Positions 33,638 through 44,600 are shown, counted from the stretch's first letter. The stretch is DNA of 64,000 nucleotides from an uncultured Pseudoxanthomonas sp. (GCA_946479745.1 CAMLGZ010000020.1:1-64000), one strand, 5' to 3'. Translations and numbers: made by a program. Notes: generated by a model from the sequence alone, not told the origin.

Positions 33638-34723
33638 ATGCGCGTAACCCGCCTGGATCTGCGCAACTTACGCCGCTTCGAGAGTGTGGCGATAGAGCCC
33701 GCCGCTGGGCTCAATCTGATTACCGGCGACAACGGCGCCGGTAAGACCAGCTTGCTGGAAGCCCTGCACCTGATGGCCTACGGGCGGAGTTTCCGCGGGC
33801 GGGTGCGGGACGGGCTGGTCCGGACGGGTTCCGAGGCGGTCGAAGTCTTCGTGGAGTGGCGGGAGGGTCCGGACGCCCGGCATCGCCGTGCCGGACTGCG
33901 CCACACCGGCCAGACATGGGTGGGGCGCCTGGATGGCGAGAGTGTGGCGCAGTTGGGCGAGCTCTGTGCCGCGCTGGCGGTGGTCAGCTTCGAACCTGGC
34001 AGCCATGCCCTGGTCACGGGCGGCGGTGAACCCCGCCGTCGGTTCGTGGATTGGGGCTTGTTCCACGTGGAACCTGATTTTCTGCCGCTCTGGCGCCGGT
34101 ATGCCCGTGCCCTGAAACAGCGCAACGCGCTGCTGAAGTCGGGCGCGGGCGGGCAGCAGCTGGACGCCTGGGATCACGAGCTGGCTGAGGCTGGGGAGCC
34201 CCTCACCCGCCATCGGCGGCAGTATTTGGAGCAGCTGCAGCTTCGCCTGTCCGCGGTCGCCGCGGACCTGGTGCCAGCGCTGGGCGCCAGTAACCTCGAA
34301 TTCCAGCCAGGCTGGCGCAGTGGCGAACTGTCGTTGGCCGACGCCCTGCTGCTGGCGCGTGATCGCGACCGGAACCAGGGCTACACCTCGGTCGGCCCGC
34401 ACCGCGCCGACTGGCGGATCGACTACGCAAGCCATCCCAACCGCGAAGCGCTATCGCGGGGCCAGGCCAAACTTTCGGCCCTGTCTGCCCTGCTCGCACA
34501 AGCCGAGGATTACGCCCAGCGGCGCGGGGAATGGCCTATTGTCGCCCTCGACGATCTTTCCTCCGAGTTGGACCGCAAACACCAGCAACGGGTACTACAG
34601 CGGCTGCTGGCCAGTGGCGCGCAGATATTCATTACCGGCACCGAAGCCCCTGCCGCCCTGGAAAGCCTTGAAGCTGCGCCAGTGGTGTTCCACGTGGAAC
34701 AAGGCCAAATCCTGAGCGCGTAG
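33638..34723 (+). CDS. recF: DNA replication and repair protein RecF
   Basis: SMC-like ATPase that with RecO and RecR loads RecA at gaps. 361 residues. MRVTRLDLRNLRRFESVAIEPAAGLNLITGDNGAGKTSLLEAL holds Walker A (residues about 31-39); GRSFRGRVRDGLVR and RRRFVDWGLFHVEPDFLPLWRRYARALKQRNALLK are family hallmarks; signature LSRGQAKLSALSALLAQ; Walker B PIVALDDLSSELD; D-loop and FITGTE follow. Its AAGGAG ribosome binding site belongs to the preceding repeat and its TAG stop codon to the following repeat. Two parS-like sites lie inside the coding sequence, encoding LFHVEP and VFHVEQ. Confidence 0.98.
   Translation: MRVTRLDLRNLRRFESVAIEPAAGLNLITGDNGAGKTSLLEALHLMAYGRSFRGRVRDGLVRTGSEAVEVFVEWREGPDARHRRAGLRHTGQTWVGRLDGESVAQLGELCAALAVVSFEPGSHALVTGGGEPRRRFVDWGLFHVEPDFLPLWRRYARALKQRNALLKSGAGGQQLDAWDHELAEAGEPLTRHRRQYLEQLQLRLSAVAADLVPALGASNLEFQPGWRSGELSLADALLLARDRDRNQGYTSVGPHRADWRIDYASHPNREALSRGQAKLSALSALLAQAEDYAQRRGEWPIVALDDLSSELDRKHQQRVLQRLLASGAQIFITGTEAPAALESLEAAPVVFHVEQGQILSA
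34060..34073. promoter_or_regulatory. parS: parS-like centromere site 2 (inside recF)
   Basis: A perfect palindrome GTTCCACGTGGAAC within the recF coding sequence at codons for L-F-H-V-E-P. Confidence 0.88.
34687..34700. promoter_or_regulatory. parS: parS-like centromere site 3 (inside recF)
   Basis: A second perfect GTTCCACGTGGAAC, 627 bases after site 2 and 21 bases before the recF stop codon. Confidence 0.88.
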
Positions 34724-34791
34724 GTCGGGGCCACGCCCCCGACGCATGGAACCACCTCCACGAGCGTCGGGGACGTAGCCCCGACCTACGC
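34719..34791. repeat. Palindromic pair, GTAGGTCGGGG family, after recF
   Basis: Arms GCGTAGGTCGGGG and complement. The first arm contains the recF TAG stop at 34721-34723. Confidence 0.92.
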
Positions 34792-34840
34792 GCACCGATG
34801 GTTTGACGTGCGCGGTAAAGGGGCTCCAACTCTGTTGAAA

Positions 34841-34849
34841 TGCTATAAT
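34841..34849 (+). promoter_or_regulatory. Extended -10 promoter for gyrB
   Basis: TGCTATAAT, a TGn extension with a perfect -10 hexamer, about 94 bases ahead of the gyrB start. No clear -35 box at 17 bases, as is common for extended -10 promoters. Confidence 0.65.
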
Positions 34850-34873
34850 TCGTGCCTCACTCCCTATAGCTAA

Positions 34874-37387
<2,514 letters not shown>

Positions 37388-37406
37388 GGCGAGCGGGGAT
37401 CTGGCG

Positions 37407-38231
37407 GTGCAGTCGCACGACGCGTTGCGGCCGCAACCGCAAGCCGTGCGTCCGATCGCCCGGTTTTTCCCGGCCCTGGGGATGTTCTCCCTGGATCTGG
37501 TTATCGCCGTCGGCGCACTGCTGGTGCTTTCCGTCGCCAGCGGGGCTGTCTGGGCCGCGTTCAAGGGCGTGCAGATCGTTATGCAAGGTGGCGCCACCGA
37601 TCCGGCCAGCGTGATGCGGATGCTGGGGAATCCCGGCGCCATCGCCATGATCTGGATGACTCTGGTCAGTACGGGCGGGGCGGCGTTGCTGGTGTATTGG
37701 TGGCGGCGCCGGGCCACACGCGAGGAGCGGGCGGTCTCCAGTCAGGCCGCCGGACGCATTGGTACCTGGGGCTGGATGGTTGTGGTCGCCGCGGCCACCT
37801 TCATGGTCAGTTCGGCGCTGAGCTTCCTTGGCCAGCATTTCGGCATCAAGCCGCAACCGACCAACCTGGCGGTGATCGAGGCCGCTTTCGCCGCAAGCCC
37901 GGTCTTCATGCTGCTGTTCGGGGTATTGCTTGCGCCGGCTTACGAAGAACTGCTGTTTCGCAGAGTGCTGTTCGGCAGATTGTGGGCGTCCGGACGTCCT
38001 TGGCTGGGCGTAGCGCTTAGCAGTGCTGTCTTTGCATTCATGCATGAAATCCCCGGCACCACGGGCAACAGCTGGCAGGCGACAGGCGTGCTGTGGCTGA
38101 CCTATGCGTTCATGGGCGCGGCCTTCGCGTTCGTCTACTGGCGCACGCGCACGTTGTGGGCTGCGATCGGAGCCCACGCGCTGAACAATGCCATAGCGCT
38201 GGCGCTGTTGAACCTGTCCACGGGCAGCTAA
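37407..38231 (+). CDS. CPBP family intramembrane glutamic endopeptidase
   Basis: 274 residues. GTG start with a GCGGGGA-like sequence upstream, 20 bases after gyrB. About six to eight membrane helices. The Abi/CAAX-protease (CPBP) motifs are in order: PAYEELLFRRVLFGRL (Glu180, Glu181 and Arg185), FAFMHE (motif 2 Phe and His) and AIGAHALNNAI (motif 3 His and Asn). In the family these cleave substrates near the membrane, including CAAX-type prenylated proteins in eukaryotes; bacterial substrates are mostly unknown. The location after gyrB is the usual one in Xanthomonadaceae. Confidence 0.92.
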   Translation: MQSHDALRPQPQAVRPIARFFPALGMFSLDLVIAVGALLVLSVASGAVWAAFKGVQIVMQGGATDPASVMRMLGNPGAIAMIWMTLVSTGGAALLVYWWRRRATREERAVSSQAAGRIGTWGWMVVVAAATFMVSSALSFLGQHFGIKPQPTNLAVIEAAFAASPVFMLLFGVLLAPAYEELLFRRVLFGRLWASGRPWLGVALSSAVFAFMHEIPGTTGNSWQATGVLWLTYAFMGAAFAFVYWRTRTLWAAIGAHALNNAIALALLNLSTGS

Positions 38232-38298
38232 AGCCCGCGGTTTGACGAAAAGTTAAGACCCCACTCGCCACACTCTGCACTCACAGGAGGGGCGTTGG

Positions 38299-39090
38299 AT
38301 GAAGCATTGGATACTCTCGGCGGCGATCATCGCCGCGTTGACGGCTTGCGCCACCACAACGTCCTCCACGGGTCGCAGGCAGTACGTGGGCGGCGTTTCG
38401 GAACAGCAACTCAACCAGCTGGGAGCGCAGGCTTTCGTCGAGGCGAAAAGCAAGGGTCCCCTGAGCAACGATGCCAAGCAGAACGCGTATGTGCGTTGTG
38501 TAGTCAACGCATTGGTCCGGCAACTGCCGCCGCAGAGGCAGGGCGTCACTTGGGAGACGGCTTTGTTCGCCAATAGCGAACCCAACGCCTTCGCGCTTCC
38601 CGGCGGCAAGGTGGGCGTGAATACCGGCATTTTCAGTGTGGCCAAGAACCAGGACCAGCTGGCGGCGGTGCTGGCGCACGAGATCGGCCACGTGGTCGAG
38701 CGACATCACGACGAACGCATCACCCGGCAGATGGGCGCCTCCAGCGCCGTACAGGTGCTCGGCGCCCTCGCTGGCGATTACGGCAGTCTGGCGAGCCAGG
38801 GTGGCAGTCTGCTGGCTCAAACCGGTTTTCTGCTGCCGGGTTCGCGCGTGCAGGAAACAGAGGCCGATGTCGTGGGGCAGCGTTTGATGGCCGAAGCCGG
38901 GTTCGATCCCGCCCAGGCCGTCAATCTGTGGCAGAACATGATCTCCGCAGGCGGCGGCCGCCCGCCTGAATGGCTCTCTACCCACCCCAATCCGCAGTCA
39001 CGCATTCAGGAGCTGCGTAACCGCGCCGGAACCCTGACGCCCGCCTACCAACAGGCGCGGGCTTCCGGGCGCGTTCCCAAGTGCGGGTGA
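38299..39090 (+). CDS. M48 family metallopeptidase, lipoprotein
   Basis: 263 residues. A very good ribosome binding site (AGGAGG) eight bases before the ATG. Signal with lipobox LTAC, Cys17, so anchored to a membrane on the periplasmic side; the residue after Cys is Ala, which suits the outer membrane. Zinc-binding HEIGH at residues 127-131, third ligand Glu in QETEADVVGQRLM. FALPGGKVGVNTGIF is the conserved pre-zinc segment of the family (compare YfgC/BepA and LoiP). The C-terminus carries THPNPQSRIQELR, typical of LoiP/YggG-like proteases. Probable role in outer membrane protein quality control. Confidence 0.94.
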   Translation: MKHWILSAAIIAALTACATTTSSTGRRQYVGGVSEQQLNQLGAQAFVEAKSKGPLSNDAKQNAYVRCVVNALVRQLPPQRQGVTWETALFANSEPNAFALPGGKVGVNTGIFSVAKNQDQLAAVLAHEIGHVVERHHDERITRQMGASSAVQVLGALAGDYGSLASQGGSLLAQTGFLLPGSRVQETEADVVGQRLMAEAGFDPAQAVNLWQNMISAGGGRPPEWLSTHPNPQSRIQELRNRAGTLTPAYQQARASGRVPKCG

Positions 39091-39221
39091 TGCGGATTTG
39101 CTGCGCCGCACCACACCCAACCCTGTTTCCGAGCCATAGCCGTTTCTGGTAGCGTTGCCGCCCCCGTGCCCGGGCCGGCGGCGTTCCACCCGGTCTTCGC
39201 AGTCCCCAAGAGGTGATCCCC

Positions 39222-40394
39222 ATGTTGTTCCGCAATTGCAAACAAGCTTTGCTTTCCCTGGCCATCGTCAGCCTGCTGGGTACGGCCGCCGTCAGCGTCG
39301 ACGCGCAGACGCGCGAGCGCTCGGAGCGCAGCAGCAAGAAGCAGGAAAACCTGTACCCCAACGCCACCCGCGAAGAGCCCAAGGCCAAAGGTGCGCCCAA
39401 GCTGCAAAGCAAGCTGCAGAAGCTGATCGACATCTACAACAAGGACGACTACGCCGCTACCCGGGCCCAAGCCGACGAGCTGCTGGCCAACCCGGCAGCT
39501 ACCGATTACGACAAGGCGGTCGCCGCCCAGCTCGCGTCCCAAGCCGCCTACAACCTGGACGACATGCCGGCCACCATTGCCTACTTGAAGCAGGCGGTGC
39601 AGTTGAACGCGCTGGACAACAACAGCCATTACCAGCTGCTGTACATGCTGGCCGGCCTTCAGCTGCAAGAAGACCAGTTGGCCGACGGCATCGCCACGCT
39701 CGACCGCTACTTCGCCGAAACCAAGTCGCAAAAGCCCGAAGAGCTGGCGTTGAAGGGCCAGGCTCTGTACCAGCAGGAAAAGTACGCCGAAGCCATTCCG
39801 GTGCTGAAGCAGGCCATCGAATCTTCGCCCGAGCCCAAGGACAACTGGCAGCAGCTACTGATGGCGTCCTATGCCGAAGCCGGCCAGGCAGGCGAGGCCA
39901 CGCAGATGGCGGAGAAGATCGCCGCCAAGTCGCCCGGCGACAAGAAGGCGCAGATGAACCTGGCCAGCGTGTATCTGCAGGCCGACAAATACGACCAGGC
40001 CGCGGCCATCCTGGAAAAGCTGCGTAACTCGGGCCAGATGACGGACGAGAAGGAATACCGCCAGCTTTACACCACCTACGCCAACATGGACGGGAAGGAA
40101 AAGGAAGTCATCGCCGTGATCAACGACGGCATGCAGAAAGGCGTGCTCAAACCCGACCAGCAGACCTACCTGGCACTGGCGCAGTCCTATTACTACTCCG
40201 ACCAGATCGCGCCGGCGATCGAGGCCTGGCAGAAGGCTGCGCCGCTGTCAAAGGACGGTGAAACCTATCTGAACCTGGCCAAGGTACTGTGGCAGGAAGA
40301 CCGTATTCCCGAAGCCAAGCAAGCGGCCAAGTCGGCACTGGAAAAAGGCGTTAAAAAACCCGAAGAAGCAAAGAAAATCATCGCTTTGCCCTGA
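39222..40394 (+). CDS. Exported tetratricopeptide-repeat protein
   Basis: 390 residues. ATG 39222 has AGAGG eight bases upstream; the in-frame GTG at 39213 lies inside that site and is rejected. Signal peptide MLFRNCKQALLSLAIVSLLGTAAVSVDA. The mature protein begins with a charged region (RERSERSSKKQENLYPNA) and then about eight TPR-like helical hairpins from residue 65 to the end, for example EELALKGQALYQQEKYAEAIPVLKQAIESSPEPKDNW and DKKAQMNLASVYLQADKYDQAAAILEKLRNS. It lies just ahead of tonB-exbBD, as in related genomes, and may be a periplasmic scaffold connected with that system. No catalytic motif. Confidence 0.9.
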   Translation: MLFRNCKQALLSLAIVSLLGTAAVSVDAQTRERSERSSKKQENLYPNATREEPKAKGAPKLQSKLQKLIDIYNKDDYAATRAQADELLANPAATDYDKAVAAQLASQAAYNLDDMPATIAYLKQAVQLNALDNNSHYQLLYMLAGLQLQEDQLADGIATLDRYFAETKSQKPEELALKGQALYQQEKYAEAIPVLKQAIESSPEPKDNWQQLLMASYAEAGQAGEATQMAEKIAAKSPGDKKAQMNLASVYLQADKYDQAAAILEKLRNSGQMTDEKEYRQLYTTYANMDGKEKEVIAVINDGMQKGVLKPDQQTYLALAQSYYYSDQIAPAIEAWQKAAPLSKDGETYLNLAKVLWQEDRIPEAKQAAKSALEKGVKKPEEAKKIIALP

Positions 40395-40551
40395 TGGTGA
40401 GATCCGGAAAATAGAGCTCCGGCACCCTGAAAAGATGGTACAGGCGTGGAAGATTGGTATAAGCTCGACACCCCCGCGCCGGAAACGGTTGCGGGTCCCC
40501 AAAATTTTGATGGCGCCGCTCCGTCGGCCCAAGAACTGAGCTCACTGGCGC

Positions 40552-41220
40552 ATGGCTGAACAACTGGTCATTAACAACAGGTACCGGGACGAAGAGCAAC
40601 CAGGCTTGAACTGGTCGCGAATCATCGGTATCGCTTTCGTCATCGCGCTGCACGTAGCCGCATTCCTGTTGCTGCTGATTCCGGCCGTTGCTCCCCCCGG
40701 GGAAAAAGAGCAGGAGCAGAAGACGATCGTAACCATCGTCGATGCGCCGCCTCCGCCACCCCCGCCGCCGCCGCCGCCGCCGCCGGACGAAACTCCGCCG
40801 CCGCCGATCAAGAACCTGGCGCCGCCCACCACCACCCCGTTGCCGCCGCCGCCCGAAGCGCCGCCGATCGACGTGGCCGAGCCGCGCCCGACCGATACTT
40901 TCGTACCGCCGTCGCCGCCCGCGCCGCCCGCCCCGGTGCAGAGCATCGGCGCCAGCGTGGACATTTCGTCCAAGAACATGAATCCGCCCAAATACCCGCC
41001 GGCCGCCGCCCGCGCCGGTATCCAGGGAACGGTGATCCTGATCATCGACGTCGATGCCAGCGGCAACGTCACCAATGTGTCCGTCGAAAAATCCAGCCGT
41101 AACCGCGATCTGGACCGTGCCGCCATGGATGCTGCGCGTAAATGGCGTTTCAACCCCGGCAAACAGGGGGCCCAGAGCGTCGCCGGCCGCGTACGCGTGC
41201 CTGTTGACTTCAAGATGTAA
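40552..41220 (+). CDS. tonB: TonB energy transducer
   Basis: 222 residues. Couples the proton-driven ExbB-ExbD complex to outer membrane receptors. N-terminal cytoplasmic 22 residues, membrane anchor at about 23-44 (IIGIAFVIALHVAAFLLLLIP) with the conserved His35 facing ExbB/D, a proline-rich periplasmic span (residues 65-125, with a run of 13 Pro), and a C-terminal domain from about 140: NPPKYPPAAARAGIQGTVILIIDVDASGNVTNVSVEKSS and ARKWRFNPGKQ. It is followed 96 bases later by exbB. Likely to serve the TonB-dependent receptors at 57287 and 62008 as well as others. Confidence 0.97.
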   Translation: MAEQLVINNRYRDEEQPGLNWSRIIGIAFVIALHVAAFLLLLIPAVAPPGEKEQEQKTIVTIVDAPPPPPPPPPPPPPDETPPPPIKNLAPPTTTPLPPPPEAPPIDVAEPRPTDTFVPPSPPAPPAPVQSIGASVDISSKNMNPPKYPPAAARAGIQGTVILIIDVDASGNVTNVSVEKSSRNRDLDRAAMDAARKWRFNPGKQGAQSVAGRVRVPVDFKM

Positions 41221-41316
41221 AGCGCGGACAAGTTTCAAGCCGCACTAGCCACATACACACCGCTGCAACCCCTAAACCCGCATCATTCTCATCATCACAA
41301 ATAAAAGGTAAGCGTC

Positions 41317-42066
41317 ATGCTGCAGGAAACCACCGCCGCTGCTGGAGGCAACAATGCCGCCCAAGCCCTGAACAACATGGGCTTCGAGCACCTTATTAGC
41401 GAAATGACCGCCACCCCCGGCTCGTACGTTGTTTCCTGGGTAGTGTTGATCACTCTGTTGATCATGTCCGCCCTGGCCTGGTACTGGACGATCATCAACT
41501 TCATCAAGAGCATGCGCCTGAAGGGCCAGGCAGAACGCGTCACCGGAACCTTCTGGGACACGGCCAACGCCCAGGACGCCATCCGCCTGATGGAAGAACA
41601 GCCGCGCAACGAGCCGTTCTCCAAGATCGCGCTGGACGCCGCCCAGGCCGCCGCTCACCACCAGCGGAGCGAAGGCTCCAAACTGGCCGAGTCGCTGAAC
41701 CGTTCCGAGTTCGTGGACCGCGCCCTGCGCCAGGCCGTGACTCGCGAAAGCTCCAAGCTGCAGGCCGGCATGACCGTGCTGGCCACCGTCGGCGCCACCG
41801 CGCCGTTCGTGGGTCTGCTGGGTACGGTGTGGGGCATTTACGGCGCCCTGATCCGCATCGGCGCCACCGGCCAGGCTTCCATCGACGCAGTGGCCGGCCC
41901 GGTGGGCGAGGCGCTGATCATGACCGCGCTCGGCCTGTTCGTCGCGATCCCGGCGGTGTTGGCGTACAACTTCTTCAACCGCACCAACAGCGCCACCAAC
42001 GCCAAGTTCGATACCTTCGCGCACGACCTGCACGACTTCTTCGCCACCGGCTCGCGCGTTCGCTAA
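41317..42066 (+). CDS. exbB: MotA/TolQ/ExbB proton channel family protein (ExbB)
   Basis: 249 residues, three membrane helices: about 35-60 (SYVVSWVVLITLLIMSALAWYWTII), 150-172 (TVLATVGATAPFVGLLGTVWGIYGAL) and 195-215 (ALIMTALGLFVAIPAVLAYN). The loop between helices 1 and 2 is cytoplasmic. LLGTVWGIYGAL and VGEALIMTALGLFVAIPAVLAYNFF are the family signatures. AAGG lies eight bases before ATG. It forms the pentameric channel core with ExbD. Genes tonB-exbB-exbD-exbD read as one operon. Confidence 0.96.
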   Translation: MLQETTAAAGGNNAAQALNNMGFEHLISEMTATPGSYVVSWVVLITLLIMSALAWYWTIINFIKSMRLKGQAERVTGTFWDTANAQDAIRLMEEQPRNEPFSKIALDAAQAAAHHQRSEGSKLAESLNRSEFVDRALRQAVTRESSKLQAGMTVLATVGATAPFVGLLGTVWGIYGALIRIGATGQASIDAVAGPVGEALIMTALGLFVAIPAVLAYNFFNRTNSATNAKFDTFAHDLHDFFATGSRVR

Positions 42067-42107
42067 GCCTGCGTCGAATTCGAACAGATCAATAACGGAG
42101 CCCGAGA

Positions 42108-42536
42108 ATGGCCTTCAGTAGTGGTAACGATAGCGGCGGCCCCATGGCCGACATCAACGTCACGCCCCTCGTGGACGTGATGCTGGTGCTGCTGATCATC
42201 TTCATCATCACCGCACCGCTGATGTCGCATAAGGTCCAGATCAAGCTTCCCGAAGCCAATCTGAACCAGAAACCCGAAGATGCGACCAAGCGCTCGGCGC
42301 CGATCAACCTGGCGGTCAAGGAAGACGGCACGCTGTACTGGAACGACGAGCGCATCACCAAGGAGATTCTGGAGTCGCGGCTGTCCAGCGCGGCCCAGCT
42401 GACTCCGCAGCCGCCGTTGAACCTGCGCGGCGACCGCACCACCAAGATGCGCACCATCAACGAAGTCACCAAGATCGCGCAGGAACAGGGCATGCTGGAT
42501 ATCGGCTTCGTCGCCACCAAAGACAGGGGTCAATAA
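42108..42536 (+). CDS. exbD: ExbD/TolR family protein, copy 1
   Basis: 142 residues. Short cytoplasmic start, single helix (residues 19-40, [21 protein letters not shown]) with the proton-carrying Asp in TPLVDVM, and a periplasmic domain from 45 onward. GGAG lies close before the ATG. It partners ExbB at 41317; the second copy follows after three bases. The periplasmic part (KRSAPINLAVKEDGTLYWNDERITKEIL) differs clearly from copies 2 and 3, suggesting separate interaction roles. Confidence 0.95.
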   Translation: MAFSSGNDSGGPMADINVTPLVDVMLVLLIIFIITAPLMSHKVQIKLPEANLNQKPEDATKRSAPINLAVKEDGTLYWNDERITKEILESRLSSAAQLTPQPPLNLRGDRTTKMRTINEVTKIAQEQGMLDIGFVATKDRGQ

Positions 42537-42539
42537 GCC

Positions 42540-42959
42540 ATGGCATTCGCAACCGGTTCCGGTAAGGGCCAGCCGATGGCCGACATCAACGTCACGCCCC
42601 TGGTGGACGTGATGCTGGTGCTGCTGATCATCTTCATCGTGACTGCGCCGGTCATGACCTACCCGATCGACGTCGACTTGCCGCAGCGCGTGATCAACCC
42701 GCCGCCGCAGTTGCGCGAGCCGCCGCCGCCGATCGAACTGAAGATCGACGCGTCCGGCCAGGTGACGTGGAACAACAATCCGGTCCAGGTCAGCGCGGTG
42801 CAAGCGATGATGGAGAACGAAGTGCAGCGCGATCCGACCAACCAGCCGTTGCTGCAGATCGACGCCAACCCCGATGCGCAGTACGACGTCATGGCCAAGG
42901 TGCTGGCTGCGGCCAAGAACGCGCAGATGCAGAAGATCGGTTTCGTCCAGCAGGAGTGA
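42540..42959 (+). CDS. exbD: ExbD/TolR family protein, copy 2
   Basis: 139 residues. Same layout as copy 1, with [27 protein letters not shown] near the N-terminus; the shared 20-residue start is almost identical to copy 1 at base level, pointing to a tandem duplication or gene conversion. The periplasmic part ([33 protein letters not shown]) is proline-rich at its beginning. Its ATG overlaps the region after the copy 1 stop, with AGGGG serving as ribosome binding site. In Xanthomonas campestris exbD2 is needed for plant-linked traits but not for iron uptake; whether this holds here is inference. Confidence 0.94.
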   Translation: MAFATGSGKGQPMADINVTPLVDVMLVLLIIFIVTAPVMTYPIDVDLPQRVINPPPQLREPPPPIELKIDASGQVTWNNNPVQVSAVQAMMENEVQRDPTNQPLLQIDANPDAQYDVMAKVLAAAKNAQMQKIGFVQQE

Positions 42960-42989
42960 TGCCTGGCGGGCGGTACCAAAAGAAAGCTT

Positions 42990-43019
42990 CCACGCCGCCT
43001 ACGGGCGGCGTGGTCGTTT
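42990..43019 (+). terminator. Terminator-like hairpin between exbD copies 2 and 3
   Basis: A 10-bp stem CCACGCCGCC / GGCGGCGTGG with loop TACG, but only a weak T-run (TCGTTTAT). May partly separate the third exbD from the operon. Confidence 0.5.
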
Positions 43020-43113
43020 ATGGGTCGCGGACTTCATTGAAACGGGTCCGGCTTGCGGAGCGCGGAGGGCGGGAGTAGCGTAGGTTCATCGACCGACGCT
43101 TAAGGAGTACGCC

Positions 43114-43512
43114 ATGGCTTTCTCCGCTACCGCTCGCGATTCCGCCGTTGCTGAAATGAACATCACGCCGCTGGTGGACGTGATGCTGGTATTGCTGGTG
43201 ATCTTCATGGTGTCGGCGCCGCTGCTGACCAAAACTGTCGACGTCTCCCTGCCTCAAGTGGCGCCGCCCAACCCTGAAACGATCAAGCCGCTACAACTGC
43301 AGTTGGACATCGCCGACGACGGCTCCTATCGTCTGGATGGACGCTTGCTGACATCGTCCGAACTGGACGGACGCCTGGCCGAGGCGGCTATCTCGGATCC
43401 GCGCGCCGTACTGCGCGTGCATGGCTCCTCCGGAGCCGATTACCAGCAGGTCGTTACCGCACTGGCCGAGGCACGCAAGCAGGGCATCGCCAACCTGAGC
43501 GTGCAGCACTGA
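43114..43512 (+). CDS. exbD: ExbD/TolR family protein, copy 3
   Basis: 132 residues with AAGGAG six bases before the ATG. Same single-helix layout ([24 protein letters not shown], Asp in PLVDVM) and a periplasmic domain with VDVSLPQVAPPNPETIKPLQLQLDIADDGSYRLDGRLL. It is 154 bases from copy 2 with a hairpin between, so it may be expressed separately. It converges on pdxJ. Two copies are usual at this locus in Xanthomonas; the third is the notable point. Confidence 0.93.
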   Translation: MAFSATARDSAVAEMNITPLVDVMLVLLVIFMVSAPLLTKTVDVSLPQVAPPNPETIKPLQLQLDIADDGSYRLDGRLLTSSELDGRLAEAAISDPRAVLRVHGSSGADYQQVVTALAEARKQGIANLSVQH

Positions 43513-43530
43513 ACCGAAGGTCGGAACGGG

Positions 43531-43549
43531 CGGCCGCACGCTGCGGCCG
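43531..43549. terminator. Bidirectional hairpin between exbD copy 3 and pdxJ
   Basis: CGGCCGCA / TGCGGCCG stem with a three-base loop and TTATT after it on the plus strand, in a 37-base gap between converging genes. Confidence 0.7.
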
Positions 43550-44305
43550 TTATTGCGATGAGGAAAGAATCTGCAGGTAGCTGTGCACGGTGCGCTGCAG
43601 GCCCACATACAGCGCCTCGCTGATCAGCGCGTGTCCTATGGAAACCTCCAGCACCTGCGGCATGGCTTCCAGGAATTCGGGCAAATTGGCCTGACTGAGA
43701 TCGTGGCCGGCGTTCACAGCCAACCCGAGCGCCTGCGCTTCGCGTGCAGTGTCGATGCAAGAGGCGAGGGCGGCGCCTGCATCGCCCGAAGCCTGGGCCT
43801 GGGCGAAGGGGCCGGTGTAGATTTCGATGCGGTCGGCGCCGATTTCCCTGGCCTGGGCCAGCCCGGCGCCGCCAGCGTCCACGAACAGACTGACCCGGCA
43901 ACCCAGGGATTTCAGTTCCGCGATCAACGGGCGAAGCCGCTCGGCGTCGCGGGCAAAATCGAAACCGTGGTCGGAAGTGAGCTGCCCATCGCCATCGGGC
44001 ACCAGAGTGGCCTGGGCCGGGCGCACCTGTTCGCATAGCGCCAGAAAACCCGGATAGCCCTCGCGCGGCGGAGCGAAAGGATTGCCTTCCAGATTGAACT
44101 CGACCTCATGCTCCAGGGTCAGCGCGGCCAATGCCAGCACATCGTCGGTGCGGATGTGGCGCTGGTCCGGACGCGGATGCACGGTGATGCCGTGGGCGCC
44201 CGATTGCAGGCAGGTGCGCGCGGCGCGCACTACGTCGGGTTCGCCGCCGCCGCGCGAGTTGCGCAGCACCGCGATCTTGTTGACGTTGACGCTCAGGGCC
44301 GTCAT
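43550..44305 (-). CDS. pdxJ: Pyridoxine 5'-phosphate synthase
   Basis: Condenses 1-deoxy-D-xylulose 5-phosphate and 3-amino-2-oxopropyl phosphate to pyridoxine 5'-phosphate. 251 residues. Start 44305 ([29 protein letters not shown]). TIM-barrel with [17 protein letters not shown] (catalytic His region), [59 protein letters not shown] and [17 protein letters not shown], matching PdxJ in order. Note the reading [15 protein letters not shown]: as in Xanthomonas and Bacteroidetes, NKIA replaces the E. coli NHVA. Convergent with exbD. Confidence 0.96.
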   Translation of the reverse strand: MTALSVNVNKIAVLRNSRGGGEPDVVRAARTCLQSGAHGITVHPRPDQRHIRTDDVLALAALTLEHEVEFNLEGNPFAPPREGYPGFLALCEQVRPAQATLVPDGDGQLTSDHGFDFARDAERLRPLIAELKSLGCRVSLFVDAGGAGLAQAREIGADRIEIYTGPFAQAQASGDAGAALASCIDTAREAQALGLAVNAGHDLSQANLPEFLEAMPQVLEVSIGHALISEALYVGLQRTVHSYLQILSSSQ

Positions 44306-44336
44306 CGCGCGCTGACCGGCATCGGCGAATCCACGT

Positions 44337-44600
44337 TCAAGAATTGACCGGCGGCTCGGGCGGTTGCAGTCCGGCCTTGCGTGCTTCGGCGATCTCGCGC
44401 AGACGGCGCAGCTCAACCGGATCAATCATGTGGCTTTCGTCGCGGCTGGTGCTGCCCACGCGCGCCGCGTACCAGCCCATGATCCAGGCGATGAACAAAG
44501 CCAGCGAAGCCAGCAGACAGACCAGCATCAGCACCACCGACGAGGTCTTCAACGCGATACCCATCGCCCCCAAGGCCAGCAGCAGGAATAGCCAATGCAT
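44337..44600 (-). CDS. Small two-helix membrane protein
   Basis: 87 residues, unnamed. Two hydrophobic segments at about residues 2-17 ([16 protein letters not shown]) and 22-47 ([27 protein letters not shown]), then a soluble tail [24 protein letters not shown]. It begins 78 bases after cls on the same strand and ends 31 bases before pdxJ, so it may be cotranscribed with either. Function unknown. Confidence 0.7.
   Translation of the reverse strand: MHWLFLLLALGAMGIALKTSSVVLMLVCLLASLALFIAWIMGWYAARVGSTSRDESHMIDPVELRRLREIAEARKAGLQPPEPPVNS

Noticed and set aside
39213..39221. GTG start for the TPR protein
   Set aside because: The GTG is part of the AGAGGTGA ribosome binding site of the ATG at 39222.
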